From assembly GCA_026003195.1 (NCBI GenBank), contig BPGU01000001.1, positions 605,398 through 669,397 of the forward strand: a stretch of DNA of 64,000 nt, read 5' to 3'. Position numbers and translations under genes: made by a program. The stretch is from Armatimonadota bacterium. Lineage in GTDB: Bacteria > Armatimonadota > HRBIN16. A model generated the notes under the pieces. The model was not told the origin of the DNA, ran no database searches, and saw only the letters and a list, made by a program, of their open reading frames with translations. Positions 52,183 through 61,686 of this stretch are shown here, one piece after another (positions within the stretch are counted from its first letter, which is position 1; every line of letters starts with the position of its first letter).

Positions 52183-53374
52183 ATACACCCGCGCGCTGCA
52201 ACAGGCGAAAGAACACCAGCGACTGTGGCGGCAGAAGATTCAGCGGCTGCGCGAGATACTGGCAGGGGTTCCTCGTGGTCAACAGTTATCCCTTAGTGTG
52301 GAAGAAACGCAAACTAACTATGCGCTACTCAACGTTACGCTCAAAGCATTTGCGCTCACGCGCAACATTCGCGGTACGCGAGTCATCTTTCACAACGCAC
52401 CACGCGAGATAGAGTATTGGTTCAACGATGATGTCAAGGGCGTGGCGGTACAGGATTTTCAGGACATGCTCAAAGACCGCTTCGGTTGCGGTATGGGCGT
52501 GCTGGGTATTGGGAGTGATGGCGGTTCGTTTATCCAGTATATAGACCCGTTGGATGTCTGGTGGGACCCCGATTTTGGCTATCGGTCGCCTTCATGGGTC
52601 ATCCGACGCATCCGTCGCGCTCGCAGGGTGGTGTATGAGTACTGGGATACAAACACCCATGCTTTTTTTAATGAAAGCGAAGGCGTGCTGCATGAAGAAG
52701 AGAACCCTCTGCGTATCATTCCGATACGGTTTCTGGAAAACATCTACAGCGTGCCGGGCATTGATTTCCCCAGGAGCGACACCGAGCAGGTCATAGCTCC
52801 ACAGAATCTGATCAGCGAGGCGTTACGGTCTCTGATAGACCAGGCGCGCCGTGGTGTTGGTTTTTTCGAGTATCAAATATCCGCTGTCGATCCTCTGGAG
52901 ATAGAGAAACTGAAAGAGCCTGGCGAGCAATTCGTCGGCACCGAAACCGGCAATGCCATTACCCCCAAAATCACTCCACCACCATCTCCGGAGTGGCTCA
53001 ACATCATCACGATAGCAAAGAACGACATCGACGCACTGAGTGGTGTTTCGGAGTATCTGCGTGGCGCGATGCCCGTTGCCAACAACCTGAAATTTGCGAC
53101 GCAGGTACTGGCGGTGATTGGTTCGCAAAACATGCGCATAGATGCGGACTGGGTGCCCGTCAAGGAGTTGTTGGAGTGGGCTGCATACGTGTGGCTCTCA
53201 GTTGCCCATGTCAACCGGGAACGACACAGAGTGAACGATATAGTTATTGACGCCAGCACGATAGACATATCGCAGGTCAGCGTGAAATGTGAGGAGGATG
53301 AGAATGCGTTTTCCGTTTCTTCGGTCGGAATCACTCCCGACGACATTGCCAGCACCTTCGCCGGAGGCTCCTGA
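52166..53374 (+). CDS. Portal protein
   Basis: A 402-residue protein placed right after terminase, with a portal-like pattern: early helical/Trp region (YNLQ-type start), FGCGMGVLGIGSDGGSF, IDPLDVWWDPDFG, then helical segments and a long C-terminal part with NLKFATQVLAVIG. Portals form the DNA entry ring. No signal or membrane segment. The assignment rests on position and on the PLDVWWDP segment; sequence identity cannot be checked here. Confidence 0.75.
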   Translation: MAFGNEYTRALQQAKEHQRLWRQKIQRLREILAGVPRGQQLSLSVEETQTNYALLNVTLKAFALTRNIRGTRVIFHNAPREIEYWFNDDVKGVAVQDFQDMLKDRFGCGMGVLGIGSDGGSFIQYIDPLDVWWDPDFGYRSPSWVIRRIRRARRVVYEYWDTNTHAFFNESEGVLHEEENPLRIIPIRFLENIYSVPGIDFPRSDTEQVIAPQNLISEALRSLIDQARRGVGFFEYQISAVDPLEIEKLKEPGEQFVGTETGNAITPKITPPPSPEWLNIITIAKNDIDALSGVSEYLRGAMPVANNLKFATQVLAVIGSQNMRIDADWVPVKELLEWAAYVWLSVAHVNRERHRVNDIVIDASTIDISQVSVKCEEDENAFSVSSVGITPDDIASTFAGGS

Positions 53375-53726
53375 CCAGCCCGACGCCGATGAGCGCGCTC
53401 AGGCGGTTGAGGCTCTAATTGCACAGATAGAGTCGGCAGCGTCTGAAGGACCTGAGGCAGTTGCAGAGCTTTTCGAGACGATGGCTGCGTACATCCGGCT
53501 GGCAATGATGACGCCCGAACAATGGGCTGAACTCTTTCAGCGTTCGCTGCAAGAGGTGACACAGCAGGAGAAGCCTGAGCCGGTTACAGAGAAAGAGGAA
53601 CAGTCAGCACCACAGGAACCACAGCAGGAAATGAAGACTGAATCCGTTCGCGAGCGAATCTTCTCCCCTCGCTCCGCGTCCAGCCGCACGCGTGGACAAA
53701 GCCTGCGTGAGATCCTGAATCTGTAA
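53304..53726 (+). CDS. Acidic protein, possible capsid scaffold
   Basis: A 140-residue protein: proline/alanine-rich, acidic middle (VEALIAQIESAASEG...), Gln/Glu-rich linker and basic C-terminus (RSASSRTRGQSLREIL). Position between portal and capsid, acidity and predicted helix fit a scaffolding protein. GAGGAGG before ATG; it overlaps the end of the portal gene by 71 bases. Confidence 0.5.
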   Translation: MRFPFLRSESLPTTLPAPSPEAPDQPDADERAQAVEALIAQIESAASEGPEAVAELFETMAAYIRLAMMTPEQWAELFQRSLQEVTQQEKPEPVTEKEEQSAPQEPQQEMKTESVRERIFSPRSASSRTRGQSLREILNL

Positions 53727-53738
53727 GGAGGATAGAGA

Positions 53739-54665
53739 ATGGCAATCAACTTTGACAGCAGTCTTTACGCAACCGCCGTAGGTCAATGGCTATCGGAGAA
53801 CTTCGAACCGCAGTTCGCGCGCCTGCGTTCAGTGTTTGCCAAACTGCAGACGGACGGCGCCATCAAGGTAGGTGGAGCCTACCTGCTCGCTCCTGTCAGC
53901 AAAGACAAAAACCCGAGCGTGCAGGGAGTGGCGAACTTCGCATCGGCGATGTCCATCCCCGCAGACCAGGGCGTCGGCGCGCAGTATAACTGGTCCTGGT
54001 ATGAAGGATTGACCGCCATCAACAAAGCGGAGGAGATGGCTACCGAAGGCGAAGCCGCCATGGTGGACCTGCTCGAATCCCGTTTGAACGAGACCATTGC
54101 GAGTTTTGTGGAGGTGGTCAACACCGACCTGTTCTCGACCACCGACGCCTCCCAGAGCAAAATCGCTGGGCTGCCCTATGCTCTGGACACCACCGGCTCC
54201 TTCGGCGGTATCGACCGTAGCACCAACACCTGGTGGCAGGCGCAAAACGAGAGTGCGGTAGGAGCCGTCACGCTTGCCAAAATCAACCGCATGTATAACA
54301 AATGCCAGAGCAGAGGAGGCACCCCACCGTCCCTGATTGTCATGCCAGAAGACATCTTCGGCAGCTACGAATCGCTTTTGCAGGCATCCCAGCAGTTTGT
54401 CAAGGACGGCAAACTGGCAGATCTGGGATTTACCGCATACCTGCACAAAGGCGCCACCGTGCTGTTTGACAACGCTTGCCCTGCTGGCACGGTGTTGTAT
54501 GTCAACACACGGCACACTTACCTGGTAGCAATGAGCAAACAGCCGGACGCCGTTCCTGTGCAGTTCCCTGACCGTCCGGTCAAAGGCTATTTGCACACCT
54601 GGGCGATTGCTCTGGTGAGCAGGCGGTTGAACGCCAACGGAAGGCAAACAGGCGTCACACCGTAA
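53739..54665 (+). CDS. Major capsid protein (HK97-like fold, by position)
   Basis: A 308-residue protein after the scaffold-like gene, with AAGGAGG before ATG. Features seen: N-terminal helix (SSLYATAVGQWLSENFEP), GVQGVANFASAM, ESRLNETIASFVEVVNTDLF, a P-domain-like LIVMPEDIFGSYESLL and C-terminal TWAIALVSRR. These fit phage major capsids of short-tailed types. Copies would form the procapsid with the portal. Confidence 0.8.
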   Translation: MAINFDSSLYATAVGQWLSENFEPQFARLRSVFAKLQTDGAIKVGGAYLLAPVSKDKNPSVQGVANFASAMSIPADQGVGAQYNWSWYEGLTAINKAEEMATEGEAAMVDLLESRLNETIASFVEVVNTDLFSTTDASQSKIAGLPYALDTTGSFGGIDRSTNTWWQAQNESAVGAVTLAKINRMYNKCQSRGGTPPSLIVMPEDIFGSYESLLQASQQFVKDGKLADLGFTAYLHKGATVLFDNACPAGTVLYVNTRHTYLVAMSKQPDAVPVQFPDRPVKGYLHTWAIALVSRRLNANGRQTGVTP

Positions 54666-55261
54666 TGGCACGCTATGCGCATTACGACCGCGATTACAGG
54701 GAGTTACAGTTTCGGGCGGGCATCGGGCGGTTACAGGTGGCGGTCAACGATGTGGGAGAGATAACCGAGGTATCCATTACGCCCACCGCGCCGGTCTCAC
54801 CCGATGCCCGCCCGCACATTGCCGACGTGGTCTTGTCGCCGTCTCTTGCGGTCAAAGGGGACGGACGCTGGATAGGCTGGGAATGGTTCTGCGATACCGG
54901 CACCGATTACGTCGTCACATACAAACGCGACGGGGTGCAGCAACAGATAAACGTCTCAGCCTTGCCTGCTCCTCCCGATGGTATCGGTAGCGCGGAAAGC
55001 GTGTTTTCTCCCTTGCATACGGGGGTGTTTATAGAACGCCGTCGCGTTCGCCTGGAAGGGGCATATCCATCGGGGGGCTTCCATCTGCAAGATGTAGATG
55101 ATGAATCTACGGCGCTGGTCAGCGCCATGTGCGATGACTACTACGTCGGCTTCATACAAGAGAGGCTGAGGCTATACAACAAGAGCAACTATAACGAGGT
55201 GAGCGCAGGGCAGAACATTAGCACAGATGTTTTGCTGCTGTTTGTACACCACCAACTGTGA
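54665..55261 (+). CDS. Phage structural protein, unknown
   Basis: A 198-residue beta-rich protein starting at ATG that overlaps the capsid stop by one base. No family recognised. Position suggests head decoration or head-tail connection. Confidence 0.5.
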   Translation: MARYAHYDRDYRELQFRAGIGRLQVAVNDVGEITEVSITPTAPVSPDARPHIADVVLSPSLAVKGDGRWIGWEWFCDTGTDYVVTYKRDGVQQQINVSALPAPPDGIGSAESVFSPLHTGVFIERRRVRLEGAYPSGGFHLQDVDDESTALVSAMCDDYYVGFIQERLRLYNKSNYNEVSAGQNISTDVLLLFVHHQL

Positions 55262-55275
55262 AGGAGGGGACCACC

Positions 55276-56301
55276 ATGCCATTTCCTGACCGTATCATAG
55301 AACCTGCAACACAAGTGGTGGATTTTCTATCAGACGACTTCAACTCCACGCTGGAGCAGTGGGATGTCGTTTCTGGTAGCCCTGCTGTTGCCAGCAGCCA
55401 GCTGACCATCGCCAGCGGGACGGTACTGCTCAGCAAGAAGTCGTTCGAGCCCCCGTGTCTGCTGGAAGTGGTGGAGACGATGACCGCCCGTGCGTCCACC
55501 GACAGCTTCCGCTTCGGCTTCTACATGGACGACAACAACCTGGTGGAGTGGGGTGCGACGAGCACTGCCAGCAGCAACATGGATGCACGGATGAGCGCAG
55601 GTGGTGTGGCGAGCGACCAGACAGGTATCAACGTCGGTGCGTCCAACAACTCCTACCGGCTTGCCAGCATCTACGTCGGTCTCGGTGAAACGGTGTGGGC
55701 GTATCGCAACATCAACAGCCAGGTAGTCCGAAACGAAGTGTACCGCTACATTGAGCACGGCATCCCCGAAGGTCCGTTCCGCATTCGGCTGGCAGGTCTT
55801 GCTGGCACGTCTACGTTGAAGGTGCATCGGGTAACGGCGTATCAGCTGGCGGACGTCATTGTGCCAGGTGCGCTGGGGCATCACGTGGACGGGATGGCTA
55901 TCCCTGTGCGGTTGACCAACACGCCGTTCATGGCTACGCCGAGCAATGCGCAGTTAAGCATCGCGCAGGTCTCTTCGTCGGATACGTTCTCGTCGCTGGC
56001 AGCAGGCAGTGTCGGCACAGGTTCCAGCCGTTACGGTTATCTGGAGCAGTGCCACGTGCAGGCGTATGTGACAGGTGACCAGCCCTTCACGGCGTGGCTG
56101 GAAGCGCAGGTGGACGGCAGCAACTGGCAGGTCATCTGGTATGGCACTGCTACCGACGCCACGACGGATGCGGTGCAGCGTTACTATGCCGTCTCGCCCA
56201 TCATGCAGCTATTGGGCAGCCGAAACTTCCGCGTGAAGGTGAAGAACAACGGCGCATCGGCAGGTAACTTCAGGGCGAACATCTGCTTCACTTCCCTGTA
56301 G
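55276..56301 (+). CDS. Phage structural protein with lectin-like N-terminal domain
   Basis: A 341-residue protein. Residues 15-200 read like a concanavalin/LamG sandwich (DFNSTLEQWDVVSG, FRFGFYMDDNNLVEWG), and the C-terminal part is beta-rich with FTAWLEAQVDGSNW. AAGGAGGGG precedes ATG at 55276. A receptor-binding or decoration role is possible. Confidence 0.5.
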   Translation: MPFPDRIIEPATQVVDFLSDDFNSTLEQWDVVSGSPAVASSQLTIASGTVLLSKKSFEPPCLLEVVETMTARASTDSFRFGFYMDDNNLVEWGATSTASSNMDARMSAGGVASDQTGINVGASNNSYRLASIYVGLGETVWAYRNINSQVVRNEVYRYIEHGIPEGPFRIRLAGLAGTSTLKVHRVTAYQLADVIVPGALGHHVDGMAIPVRLTNTPFMATPSNAQLSIAQVSSSDTFSSLAAGSVGTGSSRYGYLEQCHVQAYVTGDQPFTAWLEAQVDGSNWQVIWYGTATDATTDAVQRYYAVSPIMQLLGSRNFRVKVKNNGASAGNFRANICFTSL

Positions 56302-56311
56302 GAGGGCTGAG

Positions 56312-56485
56312 ATGAAGAAGTTACTGAAGCCGTTCATTATCCGATGGCTGGACGAACGGGCGTTGAGGTTACCGTATTCTGTTCGGCAGCGGATTGCCGA
56401 CAGGTTGAAGGTGGACACCGCACTGGTGTTCGCCGTGGAAGAAGCGATTCGTGAACACATCATCCAACAGGTGAAGGAGTGGTGA
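56312..56485 (+). CDS. Small helical phage protein
   Basis: A 57-residue basic/helical protein (MKKLLKPFIIRWLDERALRL). GGAGGGCTGAG before ATG. The next gene starts two bases after its stop. Function unknown. Confidence 0.5.
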   Translation: MKKLLKPFIIRWLDERALRLPYSVRQRIADRLKVDTALVFAVEEAIREHIIQQVKEW

Positions 56486-56487
56486 GG

Positions 56488-56691
56488 ATGCGAGCGTACG
56501 TGAAGGCTGTGGGTACGAACATCACGCTGGTCAACATCGACACCGGTGAGAAGTTCAACGTCAGTCCGACGGCGATTCAGAAGCTGTTCGGTGAAGAGCT
56601 GAAGGAAGGCGAAGTGTGGGAGTTCCGCTGCAGCAGGCTGGACGACATCGCGGAGACCTTCCGCAAGTGGCAGGCAGTCTCGCAAGCGTAG
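56488..56691 (+). CDS. Small phage protein
   Basis: A 67-residue beta-rich protein (MRAYVKAVGTNITLV, EGEVWEFRCSRLDDIA). AAGGAG lies eight bases upstream. Lies before the holin gene; function unknown. Confidence 0.5.
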   Translation: MRAYVKAVGTNITLVNIDTGEKFNVSPTAIQKLFGEELKEGEVWEFRCSRLDDIAETFRKWQAVSQA

Positions 56692-56700
56692 GTGGTAAGG

Positions 56701-57093
56701 ATGCAATCGTGGACATGGAAGTCCATAGCAGCTTCTGTGATTGCAATGTTCACAGCAGCACTGGGTGGTTGGGATGCGCTGGCGCAGGCGATGATTGCCT
56801 GTATAGCGTTGGACGTAGTAGCAGGATTGATACGAGCTGGCGCAGAGTGCAAGCTGAACAGTTCGGTGATGCGCAAGGGGCTGTACCGCAAGGGCGCATA
56901 CTTCGTGGCTGTGCTTCTTGCTGTGCTGCTGGACAGGTCACTCTTCCACGCCGCGCCCGCCTGCAGGACACTCGTCATCAGCTACATCATCGTGAACGAG
57001 TCGCTATCAATACTGGAGCACTTAGCCGCGCTTGGTGTGCCCATCCCAGAACAGGTCAAGGACATGCTTCTGAAGATACGAGAGAAGCAGTGA
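56701..57093 (+). CDS. Phage holin (holin_4-like, TcdE/BhlA group)
   Basis: A 130-residue protein with two to three membrane segments (about 12-35, 68-88, 95-115). The pattern ALDVVAGLIRAG, then RKGLYRKGAYF, IVNESLSILEHLAALGVPIPEQV is characteristic of phage holin families that release the lysin. Start set at 56701; an earlier GTG is nine bases upstream. It is followed by the amidase. Confidence 0.78.
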   Translation: MQSWTWKSIAASVIAMFTAALGGWDALAQAMIACIALDVVAGLIRAGAECKLNSSVMRKGLYRKGAYFVAVLLAVLLDRSLFHAAPACRTLVISYIIVNESLSILEHLAALGVPIPEQVKDMLLKIREKQ

Positions 57094-57099
57094 TGCGGT

Positions 57100-57216
57100 G
57101 TGGACGACTTGCTGTTGACCATTACCGTCAAGATGGTTCTCTCCTTCATCGGCGGCTGGTTACTCGGATTCGTGGCAGGATTGACGTTCAATGTTCAAGA
57201 CGGTAGTCAAGAATAG
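57100..57216 (+). CDS. Possible second small membrane protein of lysis cassette
   Basis: A 38-residue frame with GTG start, one membrane helix (residues 11-29, KMVLSFIGGWLLGFVAGLTF) between holin and amidase; its last 26 bases overlap the amidase gene. Ribosome site is weak. Could be a spanin-like or holin-associated protein, or not expressed. Confidence 0.32.
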   Translation: MDDLLLTITVKMVLSFIGGWLLGFVAGLTFNVQDGSQE

Positions 57217-57646
57217 CCCAAACCATTCCGATCGTGGTGGAGTAACGGTAGATACCATCATGGTTCACTCCACCGGCGGTTCTCTACGTGGCAGTTTGGA
57301 GTGGTTGTGCAATCCCAACAGCAAGGTCTCTGCCCATTACCTGATTGCACGTGATGGTACGGTATACAAGCTGGTTCCTACCGGCAGGGCGGCGTGGCAT
57401 GCGGGTAAGTGTAGAGTGCCTGATGCGAATCGCAGGTCAATAGGCATCGAGATGGAGCAACTCTACGGTGATGAGTGGACGGAAGCACAGCGAGAGACTC
57501 TGCTTCGTCTCATCGCCGTGCTGAAGCGTGCAGTACCTTCCATCAAGTATCTCGTCGGGCATCGGGAATGGAACAGTAGCAAGATTGATCCGTATCGGAT
57601 GGATATGGACGAACTCAGGAAGCAGACTGGACTGGAGAAGCTATGA
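57191..57646 (+). CDS. N-acetylmuramoyl-L-alanine amidase (endolysin)
   Basis: A 151-residue single-domain amidase (Amidase_2/T7 lysozyme-like). His26 (MVHSTGG), AHYLIARDG, GRAAWHAGK, IEMEQLYG and VGHREW with KIDP provide the zinc site and catalytic residues. It cuts the MurNAc-L-Ala bond of peptidoglycan after holin opens the membrane. No cell-wall-binding domain. Confidence 0.87.
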   Translation: MFKTVVKNSPNHSDRGGVTVDTIMVHSTGGSLRGSLEWLCNPNSKVSAHYLIARDGTVYKLVPTGRAAWHAGKCRVPDANRRSIGIEMEQLYGDEWTEAQRETLLRLIAVLKRAVPSIKYLVGHREWNSSKIDPYRMDMDELRKQTGLEKL

Positions 57647-58386
57647 CCACAGCAAGACGGTTCGGGCGCATCATCAAGAGTGGCGACATCTTGTTCGGTG
57701 ATGCCGATTATCCGTGTACGGTAAGCGTTGGTGGCATCAGACTGACGCGGCAGGGTACGGACGATTATGTGCGGTTCCGCGTCCCCGATACCAGCTGCCC
57801 AGCACTACCAGAGCCGAACACCCCGCTGGACGATGGGCAGGCGGATGTGGCGGAGCCGAACCGGTGGAATATCTACGGTCAACCGGATACGCAGAACAAG
57901 TGGAAGCTGCTGGAGAGCCGTGACAAGATTGAGCTGAACTACACCGTCTATCCAGGCGACTTCGTGATTGAAGTGGTAAGCAGCTACATCAGTAAGACGG
58001 GCACCAACACGGGCAGCCCGGGCTACTTGACGTTTGATGGTATCTGCTTGACATTCACTGTGGGAAACTACGTGTATGGCATTGGCGTCGGCTGGGCTGT
58101 GCATCATGGCGTCGTTGAGGTGCCCTGGGGTGGTTCCGAAGGGCGCGCTATCTGGTGGTTTATCGCCACTACCAATGGTGGAAAACTCGCCACTGGTGAG
58201 TACATGATACCAGCTTCTCAAACCGATGTGCGCTATCGTGTGCAGCGCAGTGGTAGCCAGTTGCGGTTCGGCTGGCTGAATAGTAACGGGCAGTGGAATT
58301 ACAGCAACTACATGAGCGTCGGAAGCGGAGAAATCAGCGTAACGTTTGAAGGTGTTCGCATTACGGACGGTGGGCCACAGGTATGA
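57643..58386 (+). CDS. Phage structural protein with beta-sandwich character
   Basis: A 247-residue beta-rich protein overlapping the amidase by ATGA. Text such as VRYRVQRSGSQLRFGWLNSN resembles concanavalin-like or fibre proteins (SQLRF, NGQW). Likely virion surface or tail-tip protein. Confidence 0.5.
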   Translation: MTTARRFGRIIKSGDILFGDADYPCTVSVGGIRLTRQGTDDYVRFRVPDTSCPALPEPNTPLDDGQADVAEPNRWNIYGQPDTQNKWKLLESRDKIELNYTVYPGDFVIEVVSSYISKTGTNTGSPGYLTFDGICLTFTVGNYVYGIGVGWAVHHGVVEVPWGGSEGRAIWWFIATTNGGKLATGEYMIPASQTDVRYRVQRSGSQLRFGWLNSNGQWNYSNYMSVGSGEISVTFEGVRITDGGPQV

Positions 58387-58901
58387 AGACTTACAGCTGG
58401 CATAGTGCAGGTGGTTCTCTCAGCGATACATACGATGTGGTCGCGCAGGTCACGAACATCACTACCGTTAGCGGTGCGCCAGCCAGCGTAACCGTCACCA
58501 CTCCGGTTATGGACATGGGTAAGAGCATGAACTGCACTGTGCAGCAAGTGCCCAGCACAGGCACTCTGGAGTGGCGGGCGAGCGATACGCCTTTTACCGA
58601 GAACGGTAGCAGCCCACCCTGGAACAATCCAGACGGGAACTACCGCTACTGGCAGGCGCGAGTGACGTGGACAGACGCGAATCAGCTGTTGGAGCGGGTG
58701 GAGTTCGTTTCCGCAGAGCCGATAATAGCCCGCGTACGGTACTCAGCCCTGGGCTGGCTGATATATCACCGGAACGTATCTGCACCCTATCGCCCTGTAG
58801 AGAAGCCCGTTGGCGGAGTACCGTACAGCATAGAACAACAGGGCGATTCAGTGCAGTGGCAGGGCGATGCGGCTGAATACATCACCACGAGGGACGCCTG
58901 A
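58383..58901 (+). CDS. Phage structural protein, unknown
   Basis: A 172-residue beta-rich protein (Thr/Val-rich strands), starting in ATGA overlap with the previous gene. No family recognised; probably a tail or fibre accessory protein. Confidence 0.45.
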   Translation: MKTYSWHSAGGSLSDTYDVVAQVTNITTVSGAPASVTVTTPVMDMGKSMNCTVQQVPSTGTLEWRASDTPFTENGSSPPWNNPDGNYRYWQARVTWTDANQLLERVEFVSAEPIIARVRYSALGWLIYHRNVSAPYRPVEKPVGGVPYSIEQQGDSVQWQGDAAEYITTRDA

Positions 58902-59482
58902 TGGCATGGAGCGAAACGTATATCAATCAGATTATCCAGCACCTGGTCAGGCACGACGCCGATCCGGCAGAGCTACAATCTGACTACGTGCGCATCGGCT
59001 TCGAGCGTCTCGCACTAGAAGCGCCCGTCTTCGAACTTACGAACAACATCAACATAGTTGCCCTGCAGCGCACCTACGATCTCGGCAACATACACCTTGT
59101 GACCGAAGTCAAATTAGACGGTCAGCAGATACCCCGTCTGGGCAAAGAAAACTATCCCTCTCAATCCTGGTATCAGCGTGGGCAGCTTCTGGTGCTGAAC
59201 TGGGAGCCGGGCAGCGCAGGAGTATTGACCGTCACGGGCTTTGGCGTTCCCGCCACCATAGACGGTCTCACCACACAGCCGGAGAAGTTACTTCAGCGGG
59301 CGGTAGCCTTAGCCGCTGCTTCTGAGTTTTTAAAAACGTATGGCGACGCCCGCGCCCTGGCGCGCGCGGGCGTCTACGAGCAGATGTTCGCTCGCATTGT
59401 CCAGCATCTCAAACGACGATACAACACCCCGCTGGAGCGAACAGATAGACAACGAGCGAGCAGGGAGATACCGCTAATATGA
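58901..59482 (+). CDS. Putative head-tail adaptor (short-tailed phage type)
   Basis: A 193-residue protein with helical N-terminus (SETYINQIIQHLVRHD), a beta middle and a helical end. It precedes a large tail-like protein, the place of the gp4/gp11-type adaptors of P22/T7. ATG overlaps the previous stop. Assignment by position only. Confidence 0.45.
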   Translation: MAWSETYINQIIQHLVRHDADPAELQSDYVRIGFERLALEAPVFELTNNINIVALQRTYDLGNIHLVTEVKLDGQQIPRLGKENYPSQSWYQRGQLLVLNWEPGSAGVLTVTGFGVPATIDGLTTQPEKLLQRAVALAAASEFLKTYGDARALARAGVYEQMFARIVQHLKRRYNTPLERTDRQRASREIPLI

Positions 59483-61347
59483 AAGAACTCCTTCTGCGCG
59501 GTCACCGTCCGGGCGATGTGTATCCGTCCACAGCAGTGGATGTGGATGTCGCCGGCAGTGCAATAGTCCCGCGTCCATCCGCGCAGTTGCTCTTTGCTTC
59601 ACCGGTTGGCAGCGTCCTCGGTGCATATCACGATGCACCCACCGGCAAATATCTGATGGTAACGCGCAGTGGCACCACCAATTACCTGTACTTGCGCAGT
59701 GGCACCACCAATGTGCAACTGGCATCATGGACAGAGGCAGTCGCCGATGGCGTTATCTCCTTCGTGCCACTCGCCGACCGCGTAGTGGTAGTCTGTCGTT
59801 CGCGCATCTTCCTGGTAGACACTACCGGCGACACAGCCATACAGGTCACCAAACCATCTGCGCCGTCCGGCGTCACCGCCACCGCGAAGCAAGAATACAT
59901 CACCCTGTCCGGTTCACTCGCTTCCCAATCGGATCGCGCCACAGTGACTTACAATGCACCCTACTTCACTGTAGACGACAACACCACAGACAACATTGCG
60001 GGCGCATACCAGCAGCTGTACGCATCCGGTCAGGTAGATGTATCCCATTGCGATGACGCATGGCTTCGGGTGGAATCCTACGACACTGAGTTGCTCTCCC
60101 CGTCTACAGTGTCGCCCATTCAGGACACGCGCACAGGCAATCAGGACTTCTACGCGGGGCTGCCTACAGATGTGAAAGTTAGAGGTTGGGTGCAGATGCC
60201 CCTGACGCAGGCAAAACTGATTGGCGTGCATTTCTTTGTGCAAATGGGCTCGGTCACAGTACACGAGCGTCTATACTTCACCCCGCGCACACGCCCGGAG
60301 AAATATCGTGTCGTCAGCGTGCAGAACGGTTTTGAGAGCGACTACCAGGAGGTAACGGTCAGCATCAACACGCTGAACTGTCCCACTCCCGGAGGCTACG
60401 TAGTGGACTTTACCAATCTGCCATCAGGCACGTGGCGAATCTACAGGCAAGATTCCGCGGGCGACTGGCGTCTGGTTGCCGAAGGCACGGGCAGCACATA
60501 TACTGACCGTAAACGCGAAGAGGAGCTCGGCGAGAAATGGTTCGAACCCGTCTATCCTTACGCAGGCGGCATTGGCGCAGTGGGGTGGCAGAATCGCATT
60601 GTGCTTAACGACGGGGCAGGAAAGTTATACATATCGCAACCGGGCGAATATGCATGGCGAGACGACAGCGACATCCTTCAACTCCCTTCCCGATTGCTCG
60701 GCATGGCAACCATCGGAGGCAGGCTCTACCTGAACCACAGCGGAGCCTGGTGGGAACTGATAGGCTCGCCGGGCGCATGGATGCAGCGCACAGTATTGCC
60801 GGGCACATGCCCTAAGCCGGCACTGGGCATCTACCAGTCCAACAGCGCGCTGGTTGCGGAAGGCAGGCTCTATCTCCCCATAGCCGGGCAGTGGACAGAG
60901 GTAGACCTGCAAGATACCCACCTGTGGGCAACAGACGTTTATCAGGGCATGGCAGCATCAGGCACATCGTGTGTATACGTCTTGCAGCGTGGCAGATGGG
61001 TCAAGTGGAACGAGAACGCCTTAGCGATATGGTATACGAATCAAAGATATGAGATAGCCAAAAGCGACGGTGTTTACGCGCTCAACGGCTCGCGGGTGAG
61101 CACAGGGCAAATCTTAGAAACCGTCCCCATGCTTCAGCGGGTGAATACCGTGCGCATCTACGTCGACGGTGTCGGTAGCATAAACGCATCGCTCAACGGC
61201 AGCACACCAGAAACATGGACATTGCCGTTCTACCGCGACCGCTGGCGCGTAGAGGATTGGGAGTGGGCACTGACGCTATCGCTATCCAGCAACGCGCAGA
61301 TTCGTCGCATCCTGATAGACGCGGAGGTATCCAGCAGCTATGGCTAA
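59479..61347 (+). CDS. Large tail-like protein (tubular/stabilisation type)
   Basis: A 622-residue beta-rich protein, overlapping the adaptor by ATGA. Contains a fibronectin-like linker (SAPSGVTATAKQ), repeated beta-propeller-like segments (GRLYLNHSGAWWELIGSPG, GRLYLPIAGQWTEV) and a 19-base direct DNA repeat at 59664-59682 and 59694-59712 coding RSGTTN twice. Such proteins form the tail tube or DNA plug of podoviruses (P22 gp10, T7 gp12). The assignment is by length, position and beta-rich text. Confidence 0.5.
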   Translation: MKELLLRGHRPGDVYPSTAVDVDVAGSAIVPRPSAQLLFASPVGSVLGAYHDAPTGKYLMVTRSGTTNYLYLRSGTTNVQLASWTEAVADGVISFVPLADRVVVVCRSRIFLVDTTGDTAIQVTKPSAPSGVTATAKQEYITLSGSLASQSDRATVTYNAPYFTVDDNTTDNIAGAYQQLYASGQVDVSHCDDAWLRVESYDTELLSPSTVSPIQDTRTGNQDFYAGLPTDVKVRGWVQMPLTQAKLIGVHFFVQMGSVTVHERLYFTPRTRPEKYRVVSVQNGFESDYQEVTVSINTLNCPTPGGYVVDFTNLPSGTWRIYRQDSAGDWRLVAEGTGSTYTDRKREEELGEKWFEPVYPYAGGIGAVGWQNRIVLNDGAGKLYISQPGEYAWRDDSDILQLPSRLLGMATIGGRLYLNHSGAWWELIGSPGAWMQRTVLPGTCPKPALGIYQSNSALVAEGRLYLPIAGQWTEVDLQDTHLWATDVYQGMAASGTSCVYVLQRGRWVKWNENALAIWYTNQRYEIAKSDGVYALNGSRVSTGQILETVPMLQRVNTVRIYVDGVGSINASLNGSTPETWTLPFYRDRWRVEDWEWALTLSLSSNAQIRRILIDAEVSSSYG

Positions 61348-61540
61348 AGCATGGATTCAGAAGGCAATTAAACGTCCGGGCGCATTTCGTGAAAAAGCAA
61401 AGCGGGCTGGTATGAGCACACAGTCCTACGCACGAAAAGTTATACGTTCGCCACGTCGCTATGACGTACGTACAGTGAGGCAGGCTCATTTGGCGATTAC
61501 TCTTATGGGCATGAGACGAAATAGGAGGAGAAAGCGATGA
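61340..61540 (+). CDS. Small basic phage protein
   Basis: A 66-residue highly basic protein (AWIQKAIKRPGAFREKAKR) overlapping the previous gene by eight bases. The WIQKAIK-x-PGA start is seen in many phage proteins of unknown role. Confidence 0.6.
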   Translation: MAKAWIQKAIKRPGAFREKAKRAGMSTQSYARKVIRSPRRYDVRTVRQAHLAITLMGMRRNRRRKR

Positions 61541-61686
61541 TTCTTTTGGACACGGAGCCGGAGCGAGACGCACTGAACAACATATTGCAGCTGTTGTGGA
61601 GACAGATACAGCAGCTGCAAAAGCGCGTGGAGGAGCTGGAGGAATGGCGAATTGGGGTCCGTTCGAATTCGTCCGCAGGGCGGTAA
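61537..61686 (+). CDS. Small coiled-coil phage protein
   Basis: A 49-residue protein with a heptad-rich helix (LNNILQLLWRQIQQLQKRVEEL), ATGA overlap with the previous stop and GGAGGAGAAAGCG before ATG. Overlaps the next gene by 43 bases. Confidence 0.5.
   Translation: MILLDTEPERDALNNILQLLWRQIQQLQKRVEELEEWRIGVRSNSSAGR

Noticed and set aside
57093-57206. Alternative ATG frame after the holin gene coding an Arg-rich peptide
   Set aside because: Arg/His-rich with no hydrophobic segment; the neighbouring GTG frame with a membrane helix is more plausible, though still weak.
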